Assembly (NCBI GenBank): GCA_913041145.1
Contig: CAJWHE010000004.1
Coordinates: forward strand, 1 to 64,000
Length of the DNA stretch: 64,000 bases
Reading direction: 5' to 3'
Origin: an uncultured Paracoccaceae bacterium
GTDB lineage: Bacteria > Pseudomonadota > Alphaproteobacteria > Rhodobacterales > Rhodobacteraceae
Shown here: piece after piece, positions 17,762 through 27,549 of the stretch
How the letters are laid out: each line of letters opens with the position of its first letter
Position numbering within the stretch: position 1 is the first letter of the stretch
Notes under the pieces: generated by a model
Databases searched by the model: none
The model's input: the letters and a program-made list of their open reading frames with translations, nothing else
Told to the model about the DNA's origin: nothing
Made by a program: the position numbers and the translations under genes

Positions 17762-17917
17762 ACTGGTAACTGACTAATCCATATTTTATACAAATTGCAA
17801 GACCTACAATTGTAAAGTCGTCCAGATTAACATACTTATATCGTTCCTGCACCTATTTTAGATACTAAAGATTGTTAAAAGTAAAAGATTAATCGTCTTA
17901 TAAATCAAGGAACGAAT

Positions 17918-18118
17918 ATGAGCATTAATAGTCAGAGTAATGTAGAAGCAAATTTATCTATTGGTCCAACCACTCTAGGTATGGTTAGAATATATATAGA
18001 GGGAAAAAATATAAGTATACCTTTAGACTTCGATCCTGAGGAAGCGTTGGAAATCGCAGAGGAGCTTAAAGCTGCATCGCTTATAGCGAAAGGTATGGAC
18101 AAGAAAAAAAATAAATAA
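17918..18118 (+). CDS. Small conserved protein, DUF6324-type
   Basis: The 66-residue product has no signal or membrane segment. It contains IGPTTLGMVRIYIEGKN and a DFDPEEALEIAEELKAA helix, then a lysine-rich tail. This resembles a small Rhodobacterales family I know as DUF6324; function unknown. AAGGAACGA precedes the ATG at a normal distance, and the codon pattern looks genuine. Its stop is only about 12 bases before a GC-rich structured element, so the two may share a transcript. Confidence 0.72.
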   Translation: MSINSQSNVEANLSIGPTTLGMVRIYIEGKNISIPLDFDPEEALEIAEELKAASLIAKGMDKKKNK

Positions 18119-18129
18119 TTGAAATACAA

Positions 18130-18340
18130 AAACGGCCGCTTGTGGCTTTACGGTAAACATCTTAAGAGGATCTTGGCGGTTCTACCCTTCTCGTAATTGG
18201 AAACAACATTCCAGTGGCCTTAAGCAAATTCGAGGGAACTGGCTCTGATCGGATCTTGGTTCGATTATCTGGTGCCCACCTGTAAAACCAGGTCCTCGGG
18301 AATTAGCTATTCCAACGGTTGTTGGTGGTTCCGCTACTTT
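18130..18340 (+). ncRNA. GC-rich structured RNA candidate, family not assigned
   Basis: About 200 nt clearly richer in G and C than its surroundings and without an open frame. It contains several self-complementary units: TGGAA/TTCCA around 18198-18212, CTCG/CGAG arms (18191-18194 with 18231-18234), ACCTG/CAGGT (18278-18293), GGAAT/ATTCC (18299-18313) and CCAAC/GTTGG (18312-18325). GTGGC (18142-18146) can pair with GCTAC (18333-18337), which is followed by TTTTT, favouring the plus strand and a length near 195 nt. Size and end-pairing would suit 6S RNA, but I could not build the 6S fold, so no family is claimed. A minus-strand transcript downstream of nusB is possible. Confidence 0.5.
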
Positions 18341-18371
18341 TTATTTCATTGGATATTAACGATAGCCCATA

Positions 18372-18845
18372 TTAACAACTTGCTGTTTTGAGGTTGCTAA
18401 GTTCTCTCGACATCTTATCTAAAACTGCGTTTACCAGTGGTAAACCTTTGTTATCTGACAAAAATGCATTAGCTACATCAATAAACTCGACAATTGTAAC
18501 TTTTGGAGGAGTCTTTCCTAATAGCATTTCAGCCCCTGCCGCTCTAAAGATCGCTCTTAAGGTTGGGTCTATTCTATCTATAGGCCAGTTAGCAGCCAAC
18601 GCTCGATCAGTTGCTTTATCAATCATAGTTTGTTCTAAAACTGCTAAATTAAGAATATCCTTAAACAGTGATATGTTACACATTCCAAATTCAGTATTGT
18701 TGTATACTGCACCAATCCTATGCTCTTCAAATTCACTAATCACGACCTCTATAGAAAGCCCCGAATGTTCCATTTGGAATAACGCTTGTACTGAGTAGAA
18801 ACGAGCTGCTGATTTTTGATTTACCTTTTTTATTTGCGTATTCAC
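18372..18845 (-). CDS. nusB: Transcription antitermination factor NusB
   Basis: RNA-binding partner of NusE/S10 in rRNA antitermination. The 157-residue product is all-helical in character, with ARFYSVQALFQMEHSG at the N-terminus and IDRIDPTLRAIFRAAGAEML, ending in VVEFIDVANAF-like and LPLVNAVLDKMSREL segments, the conserved NusB core. The start is a GTG whose first base is the last base of the ribH stop (TAGTG), indicating coupling. Last gene of the riboflavin operon, a common alphaproteobacterial order. Confidence 0.93.
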   Translation of the reverse strand: MNTQIKKVNQKSAARFYSVQALFQMEHSGLSIEVVISEFEEHRIGAVYNNTEFGMCNISLFKDILNLAVLEQTMIDKATDRALAANWPIDRIDPTLRAIFRAAGAEMLLGKTPPKVTIVEFIDVANAFLSDNKGLPLVNAVLDKMSRELSNLKTASC

Positions 18846-19381
18846 TATATTCCTTTACCCAGTTCTGTATCACCAACCGGAAATTTACTAGATTTGAACC
18901 CCACATCATTGGTCTTTTCAATAATAGTACGCTCAAAGTGAATTAAGCTTAACGCAGCAGTAGCTGCTCCACCACCTTTATTCGATTTCTTTGGGTCAGC
19001 CCTCTCTTCAGCCTGAGCCATATTCTCTACTGTTAAAATTCCATTACCAATATTTGCCCCGTGAATTCCTAATAACATCAAGCCACGAGAACTATCTGAA
19101 CATACAGTGTCATAGTGTGAGGTTTCACCTCTAACAACACACCCTAAGGCAATAAATCCGTCATAATTTGATTTTCTAAAAGCTATTCGAATAGCTAAGG
19201 GAATTTCAAGTGCCCCAGGCACCTCTATTGTATGGACATCAGTATTATATTTCTTACACTCTTTCATAGCTCCAGATATCAAATTGTCACTTATACTTTT
19301 ATAATATGGAGAAAACACTATTAATATCTTTACTGGGTTTAAGAAATTAAAGTTCTGTTTGTTGCTCTCAGCTGTTATCAT
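18845..19381 (-). CDS. ribH: 6,7-dimethyl-8-ribityllumazine synthase
   Basis: Condenses 3,4-dihydroxy-2-butanone 4-phosphate with the pyrimidinedione to give lumazine. The 178-residue product has the family core: VFSPYYKSISDNLISGA, the substrate-binding VPGALEIPLAIR, the catalytic CVVRGETSHYD with its histidine near residue 88, and GILTVENMAQAEERA. A small C-terminal extension follows. It overlaps ribBX by 14 bases and nusB by one base. Confidence 0.96.
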   Translation of the reverse strand: MITAESNKQNFNFLNPVKILIVFSPYYKSISDNLISGAMKECKKYNTDVHTIEVPGALEIPLAIRIAFRKSNYDGFIALGCVVRGETSHYDTVCSDSSRGLMLLGIHGANIGNGILTVENMAQAEERADPKKSNKGGGAATAALSLIHFERTIIEKTNDVGFKSSKFPVGDTELGKGI

Positions 19382-20483
19382 CTAATTCCTCATGGGTTAA
19401 CGGTCTAGTTCCAGAAATTTTTAGACCATAAGCATCCAAACCAACGACCTTTGGTGAAGGGGAGTTGGTCAATAATTCAATAGCTCCAAGACCTAATTCG
19501 GCTAAGATCTGTGCTCCCAAGCCATACTCCCTTAAGGTTGAAGAGGAAGGTTCTGAATCTGAACTAAGGGTTGCGCTCATATCTCGAAGTAATACGACAA
19601 CGCCCCTTCCTTCCTGAGAGATTATTCTCATTGCAGTTGATAGTGCAGGTGAATTCCCATCATTTATCCCCAGTGCATCCTCAAAAGGGTTGAACACGTG
19701 CATACGAGTGAGAACTGTAGTCTCTTTGCCTAATGTGCCTTTTGAAAGGACTACGTGCAATCCTCCTTGAATTTCATCTTTGAAAGTACGCATTTGCCAA
19801 TCCCCCCCATAAACAGAGGAAACCATCTTGTTCGATGTTTCAGTAACCAAATTATCATGCCTTCTTCTATAGGAGATTAGGTCACTAATTGTTCCTATAC
19901 GTAAGTCGTGCTGTTTCGCGAAACCAATTAAGTCAGTCAATCGCGACATAGTTCCATCGTCATTCATAATCTCACAAATAACCCCTGATTCATTTAAACC
20001 AGCTAATCTAGAGATATCTACTGCTGCTTCTGTATGTCCAGCTCTTACTAACACACCCCCCTCTTTTGCTCTAAGAGGAAAAACATGACCAGGGGTCGCA
20101 ATGTCTGAGGATGAGTGGTTTTTATCGATTGCTACTGAGATGGTATGTGCTCTATCCTGAGCAGAAATTCCAGTAGTAACACCCTCCCGCGCTTCTATTG
20201 AAATGGTAAAAGCAGTCTCATGCCGAGACGAGTTATGTGATGACATCAGCGGTAAATTTAAATGATCAACCCGGTCCCCAGTCAAAGCAAGACAAATAAG
20301 ACCACGCCCATATTTTGCCATAAAATTTACAGTTTCAGCTGTTGCCATTTCTGCAGGTATTATTAAGTCACCTTCATTTTCACGGTCTTCGTGATCAACA
20401 AGTATGAACATTTTACCATTTCTTGCGTCATCTATAATTTCTTCAATTGATGAAATTACTAACTGCTGAACAGACTTAGACAT
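19368..20483 (-). CDS. ribB: 3,4-dihydroxy-2-butanone-4-phosphate synthase with degenerate GTP cyclohydrolase II-like domain (RibBX type)
   Basis: The N-terminal domain (about 1-205) is a complete RibB: EDRENEGD at 32-39, [19 protein letters not shown] and GHVFPLRA. The C-terminal domain (about 206-371) has the fold signature of RibA, including [12 protein letters not shown] near 290-301, but residues 171-371 contain no cysteine at all. The three zinc cysteines needed by GTP cyclohydrolase II are therefore absent, as in the RibBX variant described from Proteobacteria. A separate ribA must exist elsewhere. It overlaps ribH by 14 bases. Confidence 0.93.
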   Translation of the reverse strand: MSKSVQQLVISSIEEIIDDARNGKMFILVDHEDRENEGDLIIPAEMATAETVNFMAKYGRGLICLALTGDRVDHLNLPLMSSHNSSRHETAFTISIEAREGVTTGISAQDRAHTISVAIDKNHSSSDIATPGHVFPLRAKEGGVLVRAGHTEAAVDISRLAGLNESGVICEIMNDDGTMSRLTDLIGFAKQHDLRIGTISDLISYRRRHDNLVTETSNKMVSSVYGGDWQMRTFKDEIQGGLHVVLSKGTLGKETTVLTRMHVFNPFEDALGINDGNSPALSTAMRIISQEGRGVVVLLRDMSATLSSDSEPSSSTLREYGLGAQILAELGLGAIELLTNSPSPKVVGLDAYGLKISGTRPLTHEELDDNS

Positions 20484-20531
20484 TTAGACTCCATTTATTA
20501 GTATGTGTTTGCACAGGAAAGGTTCAAACAA

Positions 20532-21128
20532 TTAATCATACTCTTTTAACCTAGAGACATAACGGGCTAGAGTGTCTATTTCAATATTTACTTCGTCACT
20601 TATTTGACAAAGTTTCCAGTTAGTTTCTGACTTCGTATGTGGAATCAAATTTATGCTAAATCTATCCCGGAAAACCTCATTAATTGTAAGAGAAGTACCA
20701 TTTAGACAAACCGACCCCTTTGAGGCACAAAACTTCGCTAAAGTTTCAGAAATTTCAAATACAATTTTTGTACTATCACCACAATCCTCTTTGCTAAGAA
20801 TCTTAGCTAAACCATCAACATGACCCGATACAATATGCCCCCCCAACTCATCACCTAATCGTAAAGCGCGCTCTAAATTTAGCTTTGTACCTTGGTTCCA
20901 TTTTTTAATGTTAGTTTTGGAAACACTCTCAGAAGAAGCTTCAACATCAAAATACGTACTTCCAGATGTACCACATTCAATTACAGTTAAGCAGATCCCA
21001 TTACAACATATGGAACAACCGATATCTATGCTATCTTCAGGATAAGAACAGCTTATTCTTACTCTTAGATCTCCCCTTTGTTCTAATTCTAAAACAGTTC
21101 CAATATCACTAACTATTCCGGTAAACAT
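20532..21128 (-). CDS. ribE: Riboflavin synthase alpha chain
   Basis: Dismutates two lumazines into riboflavin. The 198-residue product has the two tandem lumazine-binding repeats: MFTGIVSDIGTV with CSICCNGICLTV, and GHIVSGHVDGLAKI with KGSVCLNGTSLTIN. Length and the N-terminal MFTGIV are diagnostic. It lies between ribD (35 bases) and ribBX (48 bases) on the same strand. Confidence 0.97.
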   Translation of the reverse strand: MFTGIVSDIGTVLELEQRGDLRVRISCSYPEDSIDIGCSICCNGICLTVIECGTSGSTYFDVEASSESVSKTNIKKWNQGTKLNLERALRLGDELGGHIVSGHVDGLAKILSKEDCGDSTKIVFEISETLAKFCASKGSVCLNGTSLTINEVFRDRFSINLIPHTKSETNWKLCQISDEVNIEIDTLARYVSRLKEYD

Positions 21129-21163
21129 TTTTTTTCCTTAAATCAAAGTTAATCTGAGTAAAC

Positions 21164-22291
21164 TTACAGACTATCCATTATAGTGTTTTCTTGCACAACA
21201 GTCCAAGTATGTAAAATATCATTACCGACTTTTTCAATCTCAACAGGGGTTAAAGTCGGCATATCTTTTAAATGTCTTGAACTTAGAGCTCCTATACCTG
21301 TAACTCCTAAAGCTCCAAATATCTTTCCCCCTGTAAAGCCTATAACTCGGTCGACCAGATTATTTTGTATTAATGAAGCCGCGATTTGACCCCCACCCTC
21401 ACAAAATACTCTAGTAATACCCATTTGCGCAAGCACTCTTAGAGCAACTGTTAAGTCCAAGTTATTTTTATTTAATAATGGGACTTCTATAAGTTTTGCT
21501 TTTCGATGCAACCAAAACTCTCTACTCGCACTATCAGGATCGGGTCCGTGTATAAGCCAGATTGGAGAATTGTTACAGGAATCAGCTATAGGGCTTTTTT
21601 GAGGTAAATTTAAGTTATTACTTACTAAAATTCGAATAGGGGAATGCTTAATTCCTAAACCTCTTACTGTTAAAAGTGGAAGGTCTTGACGCGCAGTTCC
21701 ACCCCCAACCAAAATTGCATCATGTTTAGCTCTCATTGTATGAACTTTACGTCGAGATTCAGGACCTGTTATCCATTGGCTTTCACCCGAATGGGTAGCA
21801 ATTTTACCATCAAAAGTGGAGGCTATTTTTAAAGTTACCAACGGCCTTTTGAGTAACACTTTATTAATAAATCCACGATTTGCTTCAAATGCTTCCTTCC
21901 TCAACACTCCTAAACTAACTAAAATGCCCGCCTGTTTCAAAGCTTTGATACCTCTCCCACATACCCTGGTGTCTGGGTCTTTTATGGAAATTACCACTCT
22001 TTTTACTTTTGCGTTTATTAGGGCTTCAACACATGGCCCACTTTCTCCATGATGAGCACAAGGCTCCAATGTTACATAGACTGTTGAGTCCTCTGCTAAT
22101 TTACCTGCTTGTGTTAAAGCAAGTATCTCGGCGTGAGGTCGTCCTCCAACTCCCGTAAAACCACGGCCTACTACTTTATCATTTAAAATAATAACACAAC
22201 CAACTGATGGGTTAGGCCAAGTATTCCCTAGTCCTCTGGCCCCTAAAGACAGTGCTAAATACATCCAACGCTGGTCGGATTCATCATCCAT
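21164..22291 (-). CDS. ribD: Bifunctional diaminohydroxyphosphoribosylaminopyrimidine deaminase / uracil reductase
   Basis: Catalyses the second and third steps of riboflavin synthesis. The 375-residue product has the cytidine-deaminase-type zinc site (HAEILAL near 53 and TLEPCAHHGESGPC) in the N-terminal domain and the reductase domain with LKIASTFDGKIATHSGESQWITG and VFCEGGGQIAASLI. It starts four bases after the nrdR stop, so nrdR and ribD are surely co-transcribed. Confidence 0.97.
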   Translation of the reverse strand: MDDESDQRWMYLALSLGARGLGNTWPNPSVGCVIILNDKVVGRGFTGVGGRPHAEILALTQAGKLAEDSTVYVTLEPCAHHGESGPCVEALINAKVKRVVISIKDPDTRVCGRGIKALKQAGILVSLGVLRKEAFEANRGFINKVLLKRPLVTLKIASTFDGKIATHSGESQWITGPESRRKVHTMRAKHDAILVGGGTARQDLPLLTVRGLGIKHSPIRILVSNNLNLPQKSPIADSCNNSPIWLIHGPDPDSASREFWLHRKAKLIEVPLLNKNNLDLTVALRVLAQMGITRVFCEGGGQIAASLIQNNLVDRVIGFTGGKIFGALGVTGIGALSSRHLKDMPTLTPVEIEKVGNDILHTWTVVQENTIMDSL

Positions 22292-22294
22292 TAT

Positions 22295-22762
22295 TTAATC
22301 TTCTGTCAGAACAGGTGGCCTTAATTCCGAAACGAAATCTTCAAAGTCATCTGCTGCTTGGAAGTTTTTATAGACAGATGCAAATCGAACATATGCTACG
22401 GTATCAATTCGAGCTAATGCTTCCATTACTATTTCTCCTATAGTCTTAGATGGAATATCACTATCTCCGAGACTTTCTAAACGCCGAACAATTCCAGAGA
22501 TCATCTGATCCATGCGTTCATTCTCTATTGCACGCTTTTGCAACGAAATTTTAATTGACCTTTCTAACTTATCTCGGTCGAAATCCTCTCTCTTTCCATT
22601 AGATTTGATTACCACTAAGTCTCTTAACTGAACACGCTCATAAGTTGTATAGCGGCCCCCACAGGCTGGACAAAATCTACGTCTTCTGATCGCCACATGA
22701 TCCTCTGCCGGACGTGAGTCCTTAACTTGTGTATCTATATTTCCACAAAATGGGCAACGCAT
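22295..22762 (-). CDS. nrdR: Transcriptional repressor NrdR
   Basis: Represses ribonucleotide reductase genes in response to ATP/dATP. The 155-residue product has a zinc ribbon, [18 protein letters not shown] with the second pair in [16 protein letters not shown], followed by an ATP-cone domain ([20 protein letters not shown]). It is the first gene of the riboflavin-nusB operon, a common alphaproteobacterial arrangement. I did not find a convincing FMN riboswitch upstream. Confidence 0.97.
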   Translation of the reverse strand: MRCPFCGNIDTQVKDSRPAEDHVAIRRRRFCPACGGRYTTYERVQLRDLVVIKSNGKREDFDRDKLERSIKISLQKRAIENERMDQMISGIVRRLESLGDSDIPSKTIGEIVMEALARIDTVAYVRFASVYKNFQAADDFEDFVSELRPPVLTED

Positions 22763-22877
22763 ATCTGGTATCCCTTTTAACTATTAAGCATCACACTCTA
22801 AATAATTTAGTCCGACAAGATATAGTTAATCAACCATAATATGTACAGACTTTGCTTACATTTAATAACTAAATAAT

Positions 22878-22923
22878 TAAAAAATCAAAATCTTCAGATA
22901 TCAGAAGTATATTAAACTTCTGA
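22878..22923 (-). terminator. Possible terminator after rpoD
   Basis: TCAGAAGT (22901-22908) pairs with ACTTCTGA (22916-22923). A second, mutually exclusive pairing uses CTTC (22892-22895) with GAAG (22904-22907). On the minus strand an ATTTTGATTTTTT tract follows. Placed right after the rpoD stop. Weak, AT-rich stems. Confidence 0.4.
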
Positions 22924-22935
22924 AATAAATTTAAA

Positions 22936-24921
22936 CTATTGCTCTAAAAAACTACGAATCTTTCTCGATCGACTAGGATGTTTTAATTTTCTAAGAGCTT
23001 TGGCCTCTATCTGCCGAATTCTTTCCCTAGTCACGCTAAACTGTTGCCCTACCTCTTCTAACGTATGGTCTGTATTCATCCCAATACCAAAACGCATCCT
23101 AAGAACACGCTCTTCGCGAGGCGTAAGAGATGCTAAAACACGGGTCGTAGTTTCTTTTAAATTTTCTTGAATCGCTGAGTCCAATGGCAAAACTGCATTT
23201 TTGTCCTCAATAAAATCTCCAAGCTGACTATCCTCTTCGTCACCAATCGGAGTTTCTAATGAGATTGGCTCTTTAGCAATTTTCATAACTTTACGAACTT
23301 TGTCTAGAGGCATTTGTAACTTTGCAGCTAACTCTTCCGGCGTCGGCTCTCTCCCAATTTCGTGAAGCATTTGTCTGCCTGTTCGAACAAGTTTGTTAAT
23401 CGTTTCAATCATGTGTACTGGAATTCTTATGGTACGAGCTTGATCTGCTATAGATCTGGTTATTGCCTGACGAATCCACCAAGTTGCATATGTTGAGAAC
23501 TTGTAACCTCTTCGGTATTCAAATTTATCCACAGCCTTCATCAGTCCTATATTTCCCTCTTGGATCAGATCTAAGAACTGCAAACCTCTGTTAGTATATT
23601 TTTTTGCTATCGAAATTACCAAGCGCAGATTAGCCTCTACCATCTCTTTTTTAGCCTGCCTTGCTTCTTTTTCACCTTTTTGAACTTGTTGAACAAGTCT
23701 CCTAAACTCTGTGATATCGACACCAACATATTGACCAACCTGAGCCATTTCTGATCTCAGAGTTTCAACTTTTTCTAAACTTTTTTCGATTAGTGCTGTC
23801 CAACCTCGACCAGTTTTCAGAGTTATGCGTTCTACCCAGCCAGGATCCAATTCATAACCTCGATACTCATCTATAAACTCACGACGATTTATGCGAGCTA
23901 AGTCAGCTAACTTGACCATAGTACTATCTATAGACATTATTTTTCGATTAATTCCATACATTTGGTCTATAAGCGCTTCAATCCTATTATTATGTAGGTG
24001 TAAAGAATTCACAGATTCCATTATTTCCACTCTTAAATTTTGATATGTTGTTTCTTGTTTTTTTGAAAACTTTTTTTCTTCGTTTAGTGTTGCTGAAATC
24101 CGAAAATCTTGTAGTTTTGAAAGCTTATTATAATTTTTTGCTATTAATTCCAATGTCTCCAATACTCTAGGCTTCAATACATCTTCCATTGCTGCAAGAC
24201 TCATGTTTTCTTTTTCATCTTCATCTTCGTCTTCATCTTCAGATTGAATAATGTCCCCATCAGCATCCAGCTCTTGTTTATCTTCAGCTTTAGTACCTTT
24301 CACAACCGAAGGCTCAGGTACGCTTGGCGTTACCATTAGCCCACCCTCTTCACCCTCACTTGTTACAAATGTTGCTTCCAAATCTATTACATCACGTAAT
24401 AAAATATCTTCACTTAATAACTCATCTCTCCAAATAGTAATCGCTTGAAATGTTAATGGACTTTCACATAACCCTGAAATCATGGTGTTTCGCCCAGCTT
24501 CAATCCTTTTCGCAATAGCTATTTCACCTTCACGACTTAAAAGCTCGACCGACCCCATTTCTCTTAAGTACATTCTAACCGGATCATCTGTTCGATCTAA
24601 GACTTCAGTAGTTGAAGTAGAAACAGCCACTTCTTTAGTCTGGTTCGACTCAACAAGATCTGTTGTTCCTAAAGGTTCTTCCTCTCCTTCTTCATTTTCA
24701 ACAATATTAATACCCATCTCTGAAAGCATGGACATAACATCCTCTATTTGTTCAGAGGCTATCTGTTCGGGAGGTAGTACCTGATTTAACTGATCGTAAG
24801 TAATATAACCCCTGACACGCGCTTCCGTAATCATTTTTTTTACGGCTGCCTGACTCATATCTAGGCCATTTGCTTCATCTTCTCGCTCTTGTTTACGGTC
24901 GTCTGTGTCTTTTGCAGCCAT
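22936..24921 (-). CDS. rpoD: Primary sigma factor RpoD (sigma-70)
   Basis: Housekeeping sigma factor. The 661-residue product has region 1.1 at the N-terminus, region 1.2 ([22 protein letters not shown]), a long acidic non-conserved insert (a DEDEDEDE run near 233-241), region 2 with [39 protein letters not shown] and [13 protein letters not shown], region 3 and region 4 ([14 protein letters not shown]-like, then [19 protein letters not shown]). It follows dnaG by 63 bases, the usual macromolecular-synthesis pair in alphaproteobacteria. Confidence 0.98.
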   Translation of the reverse strand: MAAKDTDDRKQEREDEANGLDMSQAAVKKMITEARVRGYITYDQLNQVLPPEQIASEQIEDVMSMLSEMGINIVENEEGEEEPLGTTDLVESNQTKEVAVSTSTTEVLDRTDDPVRMYLREMGSVELLSREGEIAIAKRIEAGRNTMISGLCESPLTFQAITIWRDELLSEDILLRDVIDLEATFVTSEGEEGGLMVTPSVPEPSVVKGTKAEDKQELDADGDIIQSEDEDEDEDEKENMSLAAMEDVLKPRVLETLELIAKNYNKLSKLQDFRISATLNEEKKFSKKQETTYQNLRVEIMESVNSLHLHNNRIEALIDQMYGINRKIMSIDSTMVKLADLARINRREFIDEYRGYELDPGWVERITLKTGRGWTALIEKSLEKVETLRSEMAQVGQYVGVDITEFRRLVQQVQKGEKEARQAKKEMVEANLRLVISIAKKYTNRGLQFLDLIQEGNIGLMKAVDKFEYRRGYKFSTYATWWIRQAITRSIADQARTIRIPVHMIETINKLVRTGRQMLHEIGREPTPEELAAKLQMPLDKVRKVMKIAKEPISLETPIGDEEDSQLGDFIEDKNAVLPLDSAIQENLKETTTRVLASLTPREERVLRMRFGIGMNTDHTLEEVGQQFSVTRERIRQIEAKALRKLKHPSRSRKIRSFLEQ

Positions 24922-24984
24922 TTAATGATTCCCTAAAACGATTCGTTTGCTACTCTGTAATCCGAATTAATATGATTCGCACGT

Positions 24985-26925
24985 TTATTTAGTTTTTTTC
25001 TTTTTCCAGACCTGATTATCGATAAGAGCCTGCAGTCCGTCCGAAAGAGATTTGTGATTATCTAACTCACTCTCACTCACACCCTTTTGTAACTTATTGG
25101 CGGAATCATTAGCCTCTGCTGCTCTCGAGACTCTCCATGTAAGACTTTCATCTGTAGCTCCTTTTAAATCTTCAACTGCCTCTTTAATCTCTCTTTCGAT
25201 ACCCTGACGAGCATGGATTTTGGTAATCTCTCCTATTATTGTTTGACGAATTGTATCGTCAGACGCCTTTGGTAACATTGCAGGCGCAATCCTAAGATGT
25301 TTTAAATCAAAAACCTTGGAGACATTGTGCGCTCCAATTTTTTCTTTAAGTATTTCTTCTATATCTCGATTATTTTCCTGATAGTAAACTCCCAGAACAG
25401 TAGACAAAATCTTTTTATGCTCTTCTAACCTAAAATCGATTAACTCAAGTTCTTTAACAAATTCACTAATAAAGCGAGGGTTACTAATAATCACTACAAG
25501 AAGTAGAGCTTCTCGTAATCTTACCTCCATATCCTCTGATGTAACGATCATCGATTTTTTTGTATTTAAAGACACTGTTCCCTTACTATCGTCTTTATAA
25601 GGATATTTTTTATTTGAATTCCTTAATTGATATCCCTTGGGTTGAAAAAATAAGTTTGACCTCAGAGAAGCAAATTCACTTCCGTAGTGCTTACGTAACT
25701 CTCTATCCTTTATTTGGTTAATAATAGCTCGCAAAGATTTATCCAGTAAAGCTCTCCTTTCTGGACTGTCAAAAATTTTTCCTTCGGTCTCTCTCTTCCA
25801 TATAAGATTAATTAGTGGTGTTGATCCTTCAATTAACTCTGTCATCTTAGATGTCCCAGACAGTCTTAGTACATCATCTGGATCCTGATTCTCTGGCATC
25901 AAGCAGAAGCGAATTGATTTTTGTGCCTCTAAGAAAGGTAAAGCAATATCAATTAAGCGGTAAGCTGCTCTAGTACCAGCGGCGTCACCGTCTAGCGCTA
26001 CAATAGGTTCAGCAGATATCTGCCAAAATAGAGCAAGTTGTTTTTCAGTTATTGCCGTTCCTAATGTAGAAACAGTAGCCTTAAATCCATGTGAATCCAT
26101 TGATATTACATCCATATAACCCTCAACAACAAGCAAAACAGCATTATTACCAAAAGACTGTCTTGCGAGCTTATGATTATAAAGGGTATTACCTTTATCA
26201 AATAATAAAGTTTCTGGGGAGTTTAAATATTTTGCCTTTGCCTTTTGGTTCATTGCTCTGCCACCAAAGGCAATACAATGACCACGCCTGTCTCTTATTG
26301 GATACATAATACGATCTCTAAACCTATCATTTAGTCCTCGACCATCCGCCGACTTTAAGCATAGACCAGCCTCTACCATTAGCTCTTCACTTATATTATT
26401 CTTTTTCAAAAGACTAAAAAGACTTTTATAACCATCTAGCGAGTAACCAATTTCAAATCGATCAATTGACTCTTGAGTTGTTCCACGTGACTTGAGATAA
26501 GCTCTCGCATTTGTTGCATTTATACTGGTTAGTTGATCTTTAAAAATATTAACTGCAAGTTCCATGACCTTGACAAGTTCGGCTCTCTTATCATTTTTCT
26601 GCTGAGACCCCCTATCGGCTTTCGGCAGTTGTAAACCTGCTTCAGAAGCCAAAATTTCCACTGCCTCAATGAAACTTAAATTCTCTGTTTCCTTAATAAA
26701 GCTAATGGAATCGCCTTTTGCATGACAACCAAAACAGTAATAAAATCCTTTTTGATCATCGACATGAAAACTAGCAGTTTTCTCTTGATGAAAAGGGCAT
26801 GGAGCCCACATGTCTCCTTTACCTTGATTGGATTTTTTTCTGTCCCAGATTACTTTACGCCCAACAACCTGCACTATAGAGGTTCTAGATCGTAGTTCAT
26901 CAAGAAATGCTGTTGAAAGGTTCAT
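24985..26925 (-). CDS. dnaG: DNA primase DnaG
   Basis: Synthesises RNA primers at the replication fork. The 646-residue product has the CHC2-type zinc finger (C43, H46, C64, C67), the RNA polymerase core with DRFRDRIMYPIRDRRGHCIAFGGR, a Toprim domain with EGYMDVIS and ALDGDAAG, and a divergent C-terminal helicase-binding region. Upstream of rpoD on the same strand. Confidence 0.97.
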   Translation of the reverse strand: MNLSTAFLDELRSRTSIVQVVGRKVIWDRKKSNQGKGDMWAPCPFHQEKTASFHVDDQKGFYYCFGCHAKGDSISFIKETENLSFIEAVEILASEAGLQLPKADRGSQQKNDKRAELVKVMELAVNIFKDQLTSINATNARAYLKSRGTTQESIDRFEIGYSLDGYKSLFSLLKKNNISEELMVEAGLCLKSADGRGLNDRFRDRIMYPIRDRRGHCIAFGGRAMNQKAKAKYLNSPETLLFDKGNTLYNHKLARQSFGNNAVLLVVEGYMDVISMDSHGFKATVSTLGTAITEKQLALFWQISAEPIVALDGDAAGTRAAYRLIDIALPFLEAQKSIRFCLMPENQDPDDVLRLSGTSKMTELIEGSTPLINLIWKRETEGKIFDSPERRALLDKSLRAIINQIKDRELRKHYGSEFASLRSNLFFQPKGYQLRNSNKKYPYKDDSKGTVSLNTKKSMIVTSEDMEVRLREALLLVVIISNPRFISEFVKELELIDFRLEEHKKILSTVLGVYYQENNRDIEEILKEKIGAHNVSKVFDLKHLRIAPAMLPKASDDTIRQTIIGEITKIHARQGIEREIKEAVEDLKGATDESLTWRVSRAAEANDSANKLQKGVSESELDNHKSLSDGLQALIDNQVWKKKKTK

Positions 26926-27006
26926 TGTTACAATATTATGCTCTAATCAGATAAAGTCTAGGCATTACATTTAACTTTAAGAAATAACAATAATTCTATG
27001 AACCCA

Positions 27007-27549
27007 TTATAAGCCCTTTAATTTATTCTGGGCAGCTATAGACTTCATAGACCCTTCTATTTCATGCACTAAAGTCTTAGAAAACGACCTAAATACCATC
27101 AACTCAAATCCTAAATCAGTTTTTCTAACTATCGTGGCCATATGCCCTAACAGCGAGCGGATAACGTCACCAGGTTCCATCAATCTCACGTCTACCGGAC
27201 ACAATCGATCCATGACATCAGATGAACCAACTCCAACTAACTCTACGACCGTCCAAGCATCAGATTGATCTGTTATGGCAGCGGAAATATTATCAACTTT
27301 ATTTCCTACAAACAAATACTGCCCCATCCCAATCCACATAATTGTATTACCTTTGACAACTGAACTCTTTCCATCGCTGGGTAACTCTAGATTAAATTTC
27401 TTTTTTAACTCCTTTGAAACTGTCTTAGTTTTATTTTTGAAAGGCTGTATGGTGGACATGTTTGCAGACGTAATTTCACTTAAAACTATGGAACCTACCT
27501 TTATAGGTTCCATACTGTTCAAAGGAGATTTTGGGATCAAGTTAACCAC
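27007..27549 (-). CDS. soxG: Sarcosine oxidase gamma subunit
   Basis: Small subunit of heterotetrameric sarcosine oxidase. The 180-residue product has low overall conservation, but the folate-domain-like pattern (DQSDAWTVVELVG and CPVDVRLMEPGDVIRSLLGHMATIVRK) is typical of SoxG. It starts with GTG, eight bases inside the end of soxA, with AAGGAG nine bases upstream. Call supported by gene order soxB-soxD-soxA-soxG. Confidence 0.93.
   Translation of the reverse strand: MVNLIPKSPLNSMEPIKVGSIVLSEITSANMSTIQPFKNKTKTVSKELKKKFNLELPSDGKSSVVKGNTIMWIGMGQYLFVGNKVDNISAAITDQSDAWTVVELVGVGSSDVMDRLCPVDVRLMEPGDVIRSLLGHMATIVRKTDLGFELMVFRSFSKTLVHEIEGSMKSIAAQNKLKGL

Noticed and set aside
18130-18340. tRNA-like T-arm (GGTTCGATT) suggesting tmRNA
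   Set aside because: The flanking bases do not form a T-stem, there is no CCA-bearing acceptor, and no tag reading frame is visible.
22763-22935. FMN riboswitch upstream of the riboflavin operon
   Set aside because: The leader is AT-rich and short, with none of the conserved FMN-aptamer blocks.
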